A stretch of DNA of 64,000 nt from UBA4742 sp037138595. Lineage in GTDB: Bacteria; Actinomycetota; Acidimicrobiia; Acidimicrobiales; Acidimicrobilacustridaceae. This document shows, piece by piece, positions 7,927 to 15,961 of this stretch. Position numbers and translations under genes: made by a program. The first letter of the stretch is position 1. Every line of letters starts with the position of its first letter. The stretch is taken from NCBI GenBank assembly GCA_037138595.1, contig JBAXIB010000010.1, positions 36,855-100,854 on the forward strand, in the 5' to 3' direction. Under the pieces are notes generated by a model that saw nothing but the letters and a program-made list of their open reading frames with translations, was not told the origin of the DNA and made no database searches.

Positions 7927-9183
7927 ATGGACCCGACCTATTCGATTGAAGCTGAGGCATACCGAGAAAAGATTCAGGCGTTCTTGGCCGAACACTTGCC
8001 CGCTCAATGGCAGGGAATCGGAGCGCTCGAACGACATGAGGCTGAGCAATTCACCGCTGATTGGCGAGTGATTCTTCATAGCAACCATCTGCTGGCGGCG
8101 TCTTGGCCGGCCGAATATGGCGGCGGGGGATTAAGTCAACTCGAGCAGGTGATTTTGGTTGAGGAGTTTTTCAAAGCTGGCGTGCCAGTCGGTGCTGGCA
8201 ACGATGTATTCGGGATCCAAATGGTCGGCAATACCATCTTGGAATGGGGCACCGATGAGCAGAAGGCCTCTTTTTTGCCCCGCATTTTGTCGGGTGAGGA
8301 CATCTGGTGCCAAGGCTATTCGGAGCCAAACGCCGGCTCTGACCTGGGAAATTTGGGGTGTCGAGCTGACCTGGACGGCGACGAATGGGTCATTAACGGC
8401 CAAAAGATTTGGACGTCCGCCGGACACCTAGCAAATTGGATTTTCGTGCTCGCGCGAAGTGACGCCGACGTGCCTAAGCATAAAGGAATCACCTTCTTGC
8501 TGGTGCCGATGGATCAAGTCGGTATCGAGGTGCGGCCAATCAAAATGATCACCGGGGACTCGGAGTTCAACGAAGTTTTCTTTACCAATGCACGTTGTGC
8601 CAAGAGCAATGTTGTGGGCGGGATTAATAACGGTTGGGCTGTCGCGATGACGTTGTTGGGTTACGAGCGAGGCGAGGCAGCCGCAACGTTTCCGATCATG
8701 TTTCGAACTGAACTCACTCGTTTGATGGCCTTAGCAAGTGAGCGTGGCCGGAGCGAAGATCACATGATCCGACAACGGCTCGCCATGGCCTATAGCCAAG
8801 TTGAAATTATGCGTTACCTAGGCATGCGTACATTGACGAAGTACCTCGCAGGCGGTCACCCCGGGCCTGACTCGTCAATCTTCAAGTTGTATTGGAGCGA
8901 ATACCACCGGATCGTCACCGAACTCGCGGTCGACATTCTTGGCGCTGACGCGTTAATCCCGTCGGGACGATGGCCAACAAATGCGTTCCAAACTGACGAT
9001 TCGGGCGCACCGAACGACAGTGCTTCATGGGTCGGAACGTTTCTGGTTGCACGAGCTGGCACTATTTATGCAGGCACTTCCCAGGTGCAGCGAAATATCA
9101 TCGGTGAAATGGTGCTCGGCTTACCAAAAGAGCCGGGTGGAGTCCGAGGAACATGGCGAGAACTGCAGCAGCAACGGGTGTGA
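7927..9183 (+). CDS. Acyl-CoA dehydrogenase
   Basis: FAD-dependent acyl-CoA dehydrogenase of 418 residues starting MDPTYSIEAEAYREKI. Conserved blocks include CQGYSEPNAGSDLGNLGCRA (flavin/substrate), INGQKIWTSAGHLANWIFVL, and the C-terminal FAD-contact segment GTSQVQRNIIGEMVLGLPKE. It oxidises the alpha-beta bond of an acyl-CoA thioester. Chain-length or sterol-ring preference cannot be read from the sequence. Many actinobacterial paralogues act in lipid or steroid catabolism. A small conserved gene overlaps its stop codon (GTGA). Confidence 0.92.
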   Translation: MDPTYSIEAEAYREKIQAFLAEHLPAQWQGIGALERHEAEQFTADWRVILHSNHLLAASWPAEYGGGGLSQLEQVILVEEFFKAGVPVGAGNDVFGIQMVGNTILEWGTDEQKASFLPRILSGEDIWCQGYSEPNAGSDLGNLGCRADLDGDEWVINGQKIWTSAGHLANWIFVLARSDADVPKHKGITFLLVPMDQVGIEVRPIKMITGDSEFNEVFFTNARCAKSNVVGGINNGWAVAMTLLGYERGEAAATFPIMFRTELTRLMALASERGRSEDHMIRQRLAMAYSQVEIMRYLGMRTLTKYLAGGHPGPDSSIFKLYWSEYHRIVTELAVDILGADALIPSGRWPTNAFQTDDSGAPNDSASWVGTFLVARAGTIYAGTSQVQRNIIGEMVLGLPKEPGGVRGTWRELQQQRV

Positions 9184-9458
9184 GTGATCGACCAGGTACG
9201 TTGAGTCCACGCTGGGCTGCTCGGGCTGGGTTGGCGGTGCTTCGCCATCCAAGCCTTTGGACAACATCGCTTCGTCAGGTGCGATTGTTGGCGCCTACTG
9301 GATGGTGGAAGCACTGGCCCTTTGTGCCGCTGCCAGATCCGGACTATTTGCGATTCCGTATGCAAACCGCTTACGGCGATTCCGAACGAGAACCCGATCC
9401 ATCCGATCTCGTGACCTATCTGCACTGGTGCCGGGCATGGCCGCGACTCACCCGTTAA
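9180..9458 (+). CDS. Small conserved actinobacterial protein, unknown function
   Basis: 92-residue cytosolic-looking protein. GTG 9180 overlaps the acyl-CoA dehydrogenase stop (GTGA), so translation is coupled. It is rich in Trp and Arg (TGWWKHWPFVPLPDPDYLRF, then RMQTAYGD and TYLHWCRAWPRLTR). The PLPDPDY...FR...YG pattern looks like a real conserved fold rather than chance. I recognise the type from other actinobacterial genomes but know no function. No catalytic motif is evident. Confidence 0.7.
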   Translation: MSDRPGTLSPRWAARAGLAVLRHPSLWTTSLRQVRLLAPTGWWKHWPFVPLPDPDYLRFRMQTAYGDSEREPDPSDLVTYLHWCRAWPRLTR

Positions 9459-9499
9459 GCAGACAGGAAAACAGCCCGTCATGGGTTGGGTCATCCCGG

Positions 9500-9505
9500 T
9501 AGCCT
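9500..9505 (+). promoter_or_regulatory. -10 box TAGCCT before HNH gene
   Basis: TAGCCT ends 7 nt before the ATG at 9513; no ribosome-binding site is present. Confidence 0.45.
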
Positions 9506-9512
9506 TCGACGA

Positions 9513-10019
9513 ATGGGCCGTTCGCTGGTTCTCAATGTCACCTATGAGCCACTCTCTATCGTGTCGGATCGCCGGGCGGTGGTCCTGGTGCTGAGCGAAA
9601 AGGCCAACGTGTTACACGAGTCAGGTGAGGTAGTGCATTCCGAACGGTTGAGCATTCCGGTGCCGTCAGTCGTGCGGTTGCGATCATTCGTCCGAGTTCC
9701 GTTTCAACATCGGGCAACGATTAGTCGAAAGGGTATTTTTGTTCGCGACGGCGGCATGTGTCAGTACTGCAACGCTCGTGCCGAAAGCATCGATCACGTG
9801 ATCCCGCGAAGTCGCGGCGGTTTGCACGAATGGGAAAATGTCGTCGCCGCGTGTCGGCGTTGCAACACCGCAAAGCGTGACCGTTACCTCCACGAGACGT
9901 CGATGGAGCTTCGCGAAACACCTCACGCACCCCGCCACCTCAGTTGGATAGCGGTAGCCGTTGGTCGAGTTCCCGAGCAATGGGAGCCCTATCTCGGCGG
10001 TACAGCGATTCCGGCATGA
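9513..10019 (+). CDS. HNH endonuclease
   Basis: 168-residue HNH nuclease of the type common in actinobacteria, starting MGRSLVLNVTYEPLSIVSDR. The HNH core includes a treble-clef zinc site: CQYCNARAESIDHVIPRSRG, then WENVVAACRRCNTAKRDR. It would cut DNA using the His/Asn/His metal site; a role in repair is possible but unproven. No restriction or toxin partner is adjacent. The next gene begins 1 nt after its stop codon. Confidence 0.88.
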   Translation: MGRSLVLNVTYEPLSIVSDRRAVVLVLSEKANVLHESGEVVHSERLSIPVPSVVRLRSFVRVPFQHRATISRKGIFVRDGGMCQYCNARAESIDHVIPRSRGGLHEWENVVAACRRCNTAKRDRYLHETSMELRETPHAPRHLSWIAVAVGRVPEQWEPYLGGTAIPA

Positions 10020-10020
10020 C

Positions 10021-11256
10021 GTGACCGCATCCAAACTTTTTTTGGCCGACCACTGGTCGGAAGAATTACGGGCCGGTGGCGCCGATGACGGGTCACCGTC
10101 ACAGGCAATCGTTGCGGCCGAACTGATTCGCGTTCGACTTCCGCTTCGCCACGCATTGGTGTCCGCTCATGGCACCGAGTCGATTCGTGAAATCGTCCTC
10201 GTTCGGCTGATTGCTCGGGATGGAGTCGAAGGTTGGGGTGAATGCAGCGCGTTGGAAGCGCCGACCTATAGCGATGAATACACCGACGGTGCGTGGATGA
10301 TGTTGCGCGACCACTTGGTACCGGCGTTGCTCGCAAGTCGAACGTCACCCGACATTGGGCGCGGGCATCCCATGGCACGAACTGCGATTTCCACGGCGAT
10401 GATTGATGTGCATCTTCGAAGGCAGCAGATTTCGCTTGCCCAAGCTCTCGGCGCATCTCCCGACGCGAGGCTGTCGTGGACCGCAGTCGTAGGAATGCCA
10501 ACCATGGCAAACTCCGACGTGACCCACACCGCTGACGAAGCAGTTGACCTGGGAGCGGAAGGTTTGAAGATCAAAGTTGATCCGACATGTGGCGCTGGTG
10601 TTGTAGGTGAGTTCTTGGCCGAGTTCGCGGCGATGCCGCTGGCAGTCGATGCGAATGGGAGTTATCACGGCCACGAGCAGGCCATGGTCGAGTTGGCAGA
10701 CAAGTTGTCGAACGCTACCCACCAATGGCGGTCTAAGCACCCGATTCGTGGTGCAATAGCGCCGCGTGTCTATGTGGAACAACCGCTGCCCCGAGTTGAT
10801 CTCGCCGGTACTGCAGTGCTCGCTGGTCAACTAGCGCTGCCAGTGGCGTTAGACGAATCAATCGGCTCGTCCGCTGATGTCGTGTCGGCATGCGACCTTG
10901 CAGCATGCCGAATTGTGAATCTGAAACCAGCACGCGTCGGTGGCATCGAAAACGCGATGACACTCCTCGGTTCAGTCGGCGTTCGTCATTCGGGTGAGGT
11001 TCCGACGATGTTCTTGGGCGGAATGGTTGAAACTGGAGTTGGCCGGGCCACAGCATTGGCCGTCGGCGTTGCACTTGGACTTGAGGCAACTGATCTTGGT
11101 CCAAGCGGTTGGTATTTCGACGATGACATTTCCGAGCCGATTGCGTTAGGCGACGATGGCTTGATGCACGCGCCGACCGGCCACGGAATCGGCGTGACAC
11201 CCCGCACGGATCGGTTGCTCACCACCCTTGTAGAACGCATCACCCTTCGCCGATGA
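10021..11256 (+). CDS. menC: Enolase-superfamily enzyme, o-succinylbenzoate synthase-like
   Basis: 411-residue member of the mandelate racemase/muconate lactonizing branch. Visible active-site residues are the Lys pair in GLKIKVD, metal ligands in AVDANGSYHG and VEQPLP, the DES motif (ALDESIGS), and a final Lys in NLKPARVGG. This set fits o-succinylbenzoate synthase of menaquinone synthesis. Dipeptide epimerases and N-acylamino-acid racemases share it. GTG 10021 is preferred because it directly follows the HNH stop; the longer open frame overlaps HNH. A ~40-residue N-terminal extension before the capping domain is unusual. No other men gene is nearby, so the function is tentative. Confidence 0.75.
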   Translation: MTASKLFLADHWSEELRAGGADDGSPSQAIVAAELIRVRLPLRHALVSAHGTESIREIVLVRLIARDGVEGWGECSALEAPTYSDEYTDGAWMMLRDHLVPALLASRTSPDIGRGHPMARTAISTAMIDVHLRRQQISLAQALGASPDARLSWTAVVGMPTMANSDVTHTADEAVDLGAEGLKIKVDPTCGAGVVGEFLAEFAAMPLAVDANGSYHGHEQAMVELADKLSNATHQWRSKHPIRGAIAPRVYVEQPLPRVDLAGTAVLAGQLALPVALDESIGSSADVVSACDLAACRIVNLKPARVGGIENAMTLLGSVGVRHSGEVPTMFLGGMVETGVGRATALAVGVALGLEATDLGPSGWYFDDDISEPIALGDDGLMHAPTGHGIGVTPRTDRLLTTLVERITLRR

Positions 11257-11981
11257 CCGCCAGCGGGTTTGAATCGCCGGGCGGCGAAAAACGGATTGCG
11301 GAATTGGTTGAGCAGTCGGTGGTTGGCCAATGGAAGGTCGAGCGATGGCGGGGGGCAGCCGAGGCACTTCACGGGCAGATTTGGCCTGATCCGCTGGTGC
11401 CCACGATGTGGTTGCTTGAGTTAGATCGACCGGCATTGGTGCTCGGTTCGACCCAATCGGAACGCGACGTTGATACGGCGAAGCTTCAAGCCATGGGTAT
11501 CGAACTGGCTCATCGCCACAGCGGCGGAGGTGCGGTGCTGCTCGAACCAGGATCGTCGCTTTGGATCGACCTGTTGGTTCCAAAAGGGCATGCCGTTTGG
11601 GTAGAAGACATCAGTCAGTCGTTTCAATGGCTCGGTTCGCTTTGGGCATCGACGTTGCGCGACTTGGGATATGTGGCTGAAGTTCATGGACCGGCGATGG
11701 TCACGACGAGCGAGAGCGCCAAGGTTTGTTTCGCCGGACTCGGCCCGGGCGAGGTGTCGTGTGCAGGCTCGAAGGCAGTCGGCTTTTCTCAACGTCGCAC
11801 TCGAGTCGGAGCGCGATTCCAGACCGTCGTCTATCAAACGTGGAATCCTGAACCGCTCTCGGTGCTGAGCGGCCTGACGATGAGCGCGTTGCCAGCCGTG
11901 TTTGAGGTCGACAAGTCATTGCCCAGTGTTGAGTCAGCTTTTCTTCGTCAACTCCGAAACATCACCACCGACGAGTGGTGA
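11253..11981 (+). CDS. Lipoate-protein ligase-like protein (BPL/LplA/LipB fold)
   Basis: 242-residue protein of the biotin/lipoate ligase fold. The lipoyl-site motif is HRHSGGGAVLLEPGSSLW. A later segment AGSKAVGFSQRRTRVG holds the expected catalytic Lys followed by an Arg-rich stretch. It would attach lipoate, octanoate or a related acyl group to a carrier Lys. Lacks the C-terminal accessory domain of E. coli LplA. ATGA overlap with the menC-like gene implies coupling. Exact substrate is open. Confidence 0.78.
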   Translation: MTASGFESPGGEKRIAELVEQSVVGQWKVERWRGAAEALHGQIWPDPLVPTMWLLELDRPALVLGSTQSERDVDTAKLQAMGIELAHRHSGGGAVLLEPGSSLWIDLLVPKGHAVWVEDISQSFQWLGSLWASTLRDLGYVAEVHGPAMVTTSESAKVCFAGLGPGEVSCAGSKAVGFSQRRTRVGARFQTVVYQTWNPEPLSVLSGLTMSALPAVFEVDKSLPSVESAFLRQLRNITTDEW

Positions 11982-12034
11982 CCGCTTAGGTCAACTCGGG
12001 CATCGGGCCCGTTGTCGCTTTGCGCGAGGTGTAC

Positions 12035-12622
12035 CTAGACCGAAGTGGTATCTGAAACCGAACTGTCCATGGTTTCGTCGTCGCGGCTAGTTCGGCGCCT
12101 CGTGACGAAGACGAGTCCGGCTCCGACGAGGACCAGTGCGACTGCCAGACGGGTGAGGGGCCACGCGTTGCTGCCGGTTTTCGGCAACCGCTGCTCGCCG
12201 AGAACCCTTGTGACGTCTTCGCCGAGGACCTTGACCGTCGTGGTGATCTTGAGTGGGTCACACGTTGCGCAGATAGTGATTTCGCCAGACGCATCCATGG
12301 GGACGGTGATGGGGGCGACGAAGTTGCCCTGCGCATCAGGAGTCACCGTGGCGACGTCAGTTGTCCCTACCTGGATGACGATCGGAACTCCGGGGGGGAA
12401 ACCTCGGCCAGTGATTTCAATGGTGTCGCCTGGGTTGGCCGACGCAGGATCAGCCATGATGGTCGAAGTGCCTTCGTAAATTGCTGCGATTGTCGAGCAG
12501 TCATTACCGGCGGTTTCGGCCGATGCGCCGGGCGCCGCGAGAGTGACCGAAAGGCCGAGTGTCATGGTGAGCACGAGAAGTGCTGAACCAACTCGGCTAA
12601 GGAACTGGGACGGTCCTGACAT
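12035..12622 (-). CDS. Secreted LPKTG-anchored surface protein
   Basis: 195 residues. A signal peptide spans about 1-35 (VGSALLVLTMTLGLSVTLAA, cleavage near ASAETAG). The exported part has a small beta-rich domain (NPGDTIEITGRGFPPG and following). The C-terminus carries the sortase motif LPKTG, then a hydrophobic helix (LTRLAVALVLVGAGLVFV) and Arg-rich RRRTSRDD. Two Cys pairs (NDCST, ICATC) could form disulphides. ATG 12622 is preceded by a GAAGGAA ribosome-binding site; the upstream open frame is non-conserved. The protein should be covalently fixed to peptidoglycan, but no sortase gene lies in this window. Convergent with the lipoate-ligase-like gene. Confidence 0.85.
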   Translation of the reverse strand: MSGPSQFLSRVGSALLVLTMTLGLSVTLAAPGASAETAGNDCSTIAAIYEGTSTIMADPASANPGDTIEITGRGFPPGVPIVIQVGTTDVATVTPDAQGNFVAPITVPMDASGEITICATCDPLKITTTVKVLGEDVTRVLGEQRLPKTGSNAWPLTRLAVALVLVGAGLVFVTRRRTSRDDETMDSSVSDTTSV

Positions 12623-12713
12623 GGCGCGATTCCTTCGAGAGGATTGAGCTACGAACAGCCCCATGATGGCAGGGTCGGCCAAATCAGTCCACCTCGGTTT
12701 GCTGAAGGTTGTT

Positions 12714-15068
12714 TCAGTCGTTGCCACTCCATGGCCGAATCACCATGTTCTCCGACAACGAGAAGCTGTCGTGCCACGCCGAATTGCTGCGGTGCCCTGC
12801 CTTTTGGACCGTGATGTCCATGAGGTCATCGCTGGCGGCCGGCTGGTGGGCAAGCACGAGTTTGTAGGGCCCGGGGGTGACAAAACCATGGAGGCGGAAC
12901 GTGAGATTCACCGTCGAACCGCGCGGAATATCAACGGTGACCGAGTAGGTATTGACGCCAGCATCTGGCTGCGACGTTGCGGGAAGCGTTGTGTCATCCC
13001 GCTGAATCTCGCCTAATTCGAGCGCCGAATAGACCGAAACAAGTGACGTGTTGGTGCCGATTGGCCGAGGATTGGCGCGTTTTTCGATGAAGTCGCGGTT
13101 GCTCGACACATACGTGGGAAGGCCGTCAGGCGCATTGTTGGTCAACTCGACGGTCACAACGGCGTCGACTTCGCCGCTGCTCGCGTCAGTTGTGGCGTCG
13201 TAGTGGACCCGCCGTTCGAGAAACGAATCGAGTTTATTCGGGCCCTTATTTGCGGTCCGAAGCCCAAACAGGTCGCCGCCACTGGCATTGGGAAACGCGC
13301 CTGTCGCATTGATTGAGGTGAGGAGTTGGTCGGCGGCGGGACTCAGTGCAACAAACGCGAGGCGCCCTTGGCTGAATGCTGGGGATAGGACGCTAAACAG
13401 GGATTGGGGCGGTTCAAGTTCGCCATTGATGATTTGGTCGAAGGTTGCGTGCGCTATCTCGGAAAGGAAATCGAATCGGTCGGCTCGATCCGAGAAGTTG
13501 ATGTACTGATCCCGGAGTAAGAATTCGGCGACGTTGCTGGTGTTGAGCGAAAGTTCGAGACCGTCAACTTTCACTGGACCGCTTAACGACAACAGCGCCG
13601 CAAGGCCGTAGGGGTCGGCGTACAACACGCCGTCGATATGTTCACCCAAAAGCGGTTCATAGACCGCGGCGGCCATCTTCGCATCAGTTGGAAAATCTGG
13701 TGTCGCGGTCACGTTGCCAGGATTGGTCGCAATGAAATAGGGCCCGTATCGAGACGCAAGCTCGGGAGTGGTGGCCATCGGGTTCACCGCTGGATCGGTG
13801 ATCAATTCGGCCGTGCGACCGGTGCGGCCCATCGACACTTTTCCAGCGGTCGCATTGAGCTCGACATAGGCGCCGACATATCCGCCACCGAAGCGAGATT
13901 CCGCTGGGTTCCCAAAGAGGACGAGGTAATGCCGTGGTCCATCTTGCCCAAGCATCGAGGGAACCAAATCGATGGCTTGGCCAACTTTTTCCGCTTCGCC
14001 GAGGGTCACGTCGAGATGGCTCAGCAAGTTGCCGATGCGATGAATCAGCGGTGGGATCATCCAGGTGGTGTTGACGGCGTGGATGCGTTCCGACGAGCTC
14101 TTGAGCTGGGAAGTCGCTGCGGCTACCGGAGCCGAGATCGACGCAATGAGACTGAGGTCTACCTGACCATGTCGAGGCGAAATGTGGTCATACGGAACCG
14201 CTCGCGCGAATTCCGCACTGTCCTGCGCGACGTCATGTCCGGAATCGGCGAGTTCAACCATCGCCGCCGCGTAAGTCCCGAGGATGGGTATTGCTCGTGC
14301 GGGCCGAGCCCATGGAGCGTCGAAACGACGAGTTGCTTGCGAGAAGGATTTTGCTGATTGGTCAAGTCGTTTTTCGGCTTCGATTTGGTCACCGTGTTCG
14401 GCGGCGTACAGCCCAAATTGCGCGTGCCGAATACCTTGACTCATGACTGTCCGCCCGCTGAGCGCGGCGACTGCGAAGCCGCAGGTCGCGATGACGACAA
14501 AACTCCCTACCGTGATGCCGCTAAGGATCAGTCGACGGCGGGGTAGGGGAGCGAGACTGTGCCACGCGGTCCAAACCATGGGGACACACGCGACCACGGC
14601 TAGAACTGTCCAAATGCCGGTTGGTGGGGGCGATGGGACCAACGCGGTGGGTGTCGTTGGCAGTCGCACCAGCAGGTCGATGCCGATCGCGCCAGTGACT
14701 GCGCCGAGAATCGGATGAGGCTTTTCAGAACCGACCATCGTTATCGCCAGCACCACCATGGCGATCAAGCCGATGAGACCAAGCCCATTCGAGGCGAGAA
14801 CAGTGCCAGGGGCCAAGACGAGTAGCAAGGTCCACGGTGCTGATCGACTGGCCATCCAGGTAAGCAAGCCCGCGACCGCGCCGGTGACGATGATGTCGCC
14901 TGGTCGCCATCCCGACGGGTGGCATCCGGCACTTGCCGCGCTGATCGCGGCCGCGACCACGACGATGCCAATGACCACGTTGGTCAGACTCAATCGAGGC
15001 TGGAAGTGCCCGGAGTCGGTTGACTCCGTTGCGATCATGGTTGGGGCCGGTCTCTTGATTTTTGGCAT
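12714..15068 (-). CDS. DUF4012 multi-pass membrane protein
   Basis: 784 residues from ATG 15068. The N-terminal third contains several hydrophobic helices, including LTNVVIGIVVVAAAISAASA and LILSGITVGSFVVIATCGFA. A large extracytoplasmic region follows with the DUF4012 signature (YLVLFGNPAESRFGGGYVGA, then LSLSGPVKVDG and LRDQYINF). Actinobacterial members of this family are usually encoded in exopolysaccharide loci; their function is not established, although resemblance to cell-wall ligases has been suggested. Here it sits at the left edge of the polysaccharide locus, downstream of the WbpD-like gene. The frame continues to a GTG at 15146; ATG 15038 is another option. Confidence 0.8.
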   Translation of the reverse strand: MPKIKRPAPTMIATESTDSGHFQPRLSLTNVVIGIVVVAAAISAASAGCHPSGWRPGDIIVTGAVAGLLTWMASRSAPWTLLLVLAPGTVLASNGLGLIGLIAMVVLAITMVGSEKPHPILGAVTGAIGIDLLVRLPTTPTALVPSPPPTGIWTVLAVVACVPMVWTAWHSLAPLPRRRLILSGITVGSFVVIATCGFAVAALSGRTVMSQGIRHAQFGLYAAEHGDQIEAEKRLDQSAKSFSQATRRFDAPWARPARAIPILGTYAAAMVELADSGHDVAQDSAEFARAVPYDHISPRHGQVDLSLIASISAPVAAATSQLKSSSERIHAVNTTWMIPPLIHRIGNLLSHLDVTLGEAEKVGQAIDLVPSMLGQDGPRHYLVLFGNPAESRFGGGYVGAYVELNATAGKVSMGRTGRTAELITDPAVNPMATTPELASRYGPYFIATNPGNVTATPDFPTDAKMAAAVYEPLLGEHIDGVLYADPYGLAALLSLSGPVKVDGLELSLNTSNVAEFLLRDQYINFSDRADRFDFLSEIAHATFDQIINGELEPPQSLFSVLSPAFSQGRLAFVALSPAADQLLTSINATGAFPNASGGDLFGLRTANKGPNKLDSFLERRVHYDATTDASSGEVDAVVTVELTNNAPDGLPTYVSSNRDFIEKRANPRPIGTNTSLVSVYSALELGEIQRDDTTLPATSQPDAGVNTYSVTVDIPRGSTVNLTFRLHGFVTPGPYKLVLAHQPAASDDLMDITVQKAGHRSNSAWHDSFSLSENMVIRPWSGND

Positions 15069-15223
15069 GCGAGACGGCAAGTGTGCCCGATGGTGAGCGG
15101 TGCGCGCATGCAGGGTCCGATTTCTCGTTGCATGGAGCCTGTTCACCGTCGAATCTCGGATTGGGTCGGTCAGTTGTTTCGGCCCAATTCGCTCAGTTGG
15201 GTTCCTTCGCTCGCCGGATTACT

Positions 15224-15796
15224 TCACTCAGCCGGACTGAGTCCTTGATCTGCAGTCAGCTGGAATGTGCGACCGCAACTGCATGTTTGGTCTGGTTTGA
15301 TGCTTTGGCCACAGGTGCAAACCCAGCCAATTGCCCGGGCCGGTGCGCCGACCGCCAGCACATGGGCAGGGATGTCAGCGGTGACGACTGCTCCCGCTCC
15401 GATCATGGCCGACTCGCCAACGGTGACGCCGCAGACAATGGTGACATTCGCGCCCAAGGTTGCGCCTTGCCGAATGCGAGTAGGGATGAATGCGCCGCCG
15501 GTGAGTGGAAAACCGACTCGGGGACGGAGGTCATTGGTGAAAGTGACCCGAGGTCCAATGAATACGTCGCTTTCAATGGTGACGCCATCCCAAATCAGGC
15601 TGGCGTTCTTCACCGTCACGCGGTCGCCAATGTGAGCGCCACCTTCGACGAATACATGGTCGCAGATGTTGCAGTCTGCGCCAATGATCGCGCCTGGCAG
15701 GATGTGGACGAAGGCCCAAATTCGGGTGCCGGGCCCAATGTGATCGGATTCGCAGATGGCGGCTGGATGCACACTGACGGCCGGATCAACGCTCAT
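15224..15796 (-). CDS. WbpD/WlbB-like sugar-nucleotide N-acetyltransferase
   Basis: 190-residue left-handed beta-helix (hexapeptide-repeat) acyltransferase. Repeats such as IGADCNICDHVFVEGGAHIG, the catalytic-region VTFTNDLRPR and the cap VGAPARAIGWVC match enzymes that N-acetylate UDP-2-acetamido-3-amino-2,3-dideoxyglucuronate. The C-terminus has two CxC pairs (CTC, CSCG), a zinc-ribbon-like tail seen in many relatives. The dehydrogenase and aminotransferase steps could be supplied by genes at 18125 and 21358. A TAGCTT box 7 nt upstream supports ATG 15796 as a leaderless start. Divergent from the histidine kinase gene. Confidence 0.85.
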   Translation of the reverse strand: MSVDPAVSVHPAAICESDHIGPGTRIWAFVHILPGAIIGADCNICDHVFVEGGAHIGDRVTVKNASLIWDGVTIESDVFIGPRVTFTNDLRPRVGFPLTGGAFIPTRIRQGATLGANVTIVCGVTVGESAMIGAGAVVTADIPAHVLAVGAPARAIGWVCTCGQSIKPDQTCSCGRTFQLTADQGLSPAE

Positions 15797-15803
15797 TGGG
15801 GTG

Positions 15804-15809
15804 AAGCTA
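15804..15809 (-). promoter_or_regulatory. -10 box TAGCTT before the WbpD-like gene
   Basis: On the minus strand TAGCTT ends 7 nt before ATG 15796; no ribosome-binding site lies between. Confidence 0.45.
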
Positions 15810-15961
15810 CCAAAGTCTGATCCTTGATCAGCGTGACTTCAGGTTCATGAACCGATAAAGTCACGGAAAGTGGTCAAAACGACCGCTGGTCGTGATGTGG
15901 CTGGTTTGCTTAGTCGGTCGTGTCGTCGGTCTCCTGGCGGCCAGAGTACGGGGGGGGTTGG

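Noticed and set aside
14443..15096. Plus-strand open frames opposite the DUF4012 gene
   Set aside because: They are antisense shadows of a well-supported membrane-protein gene in a GC-rich region.
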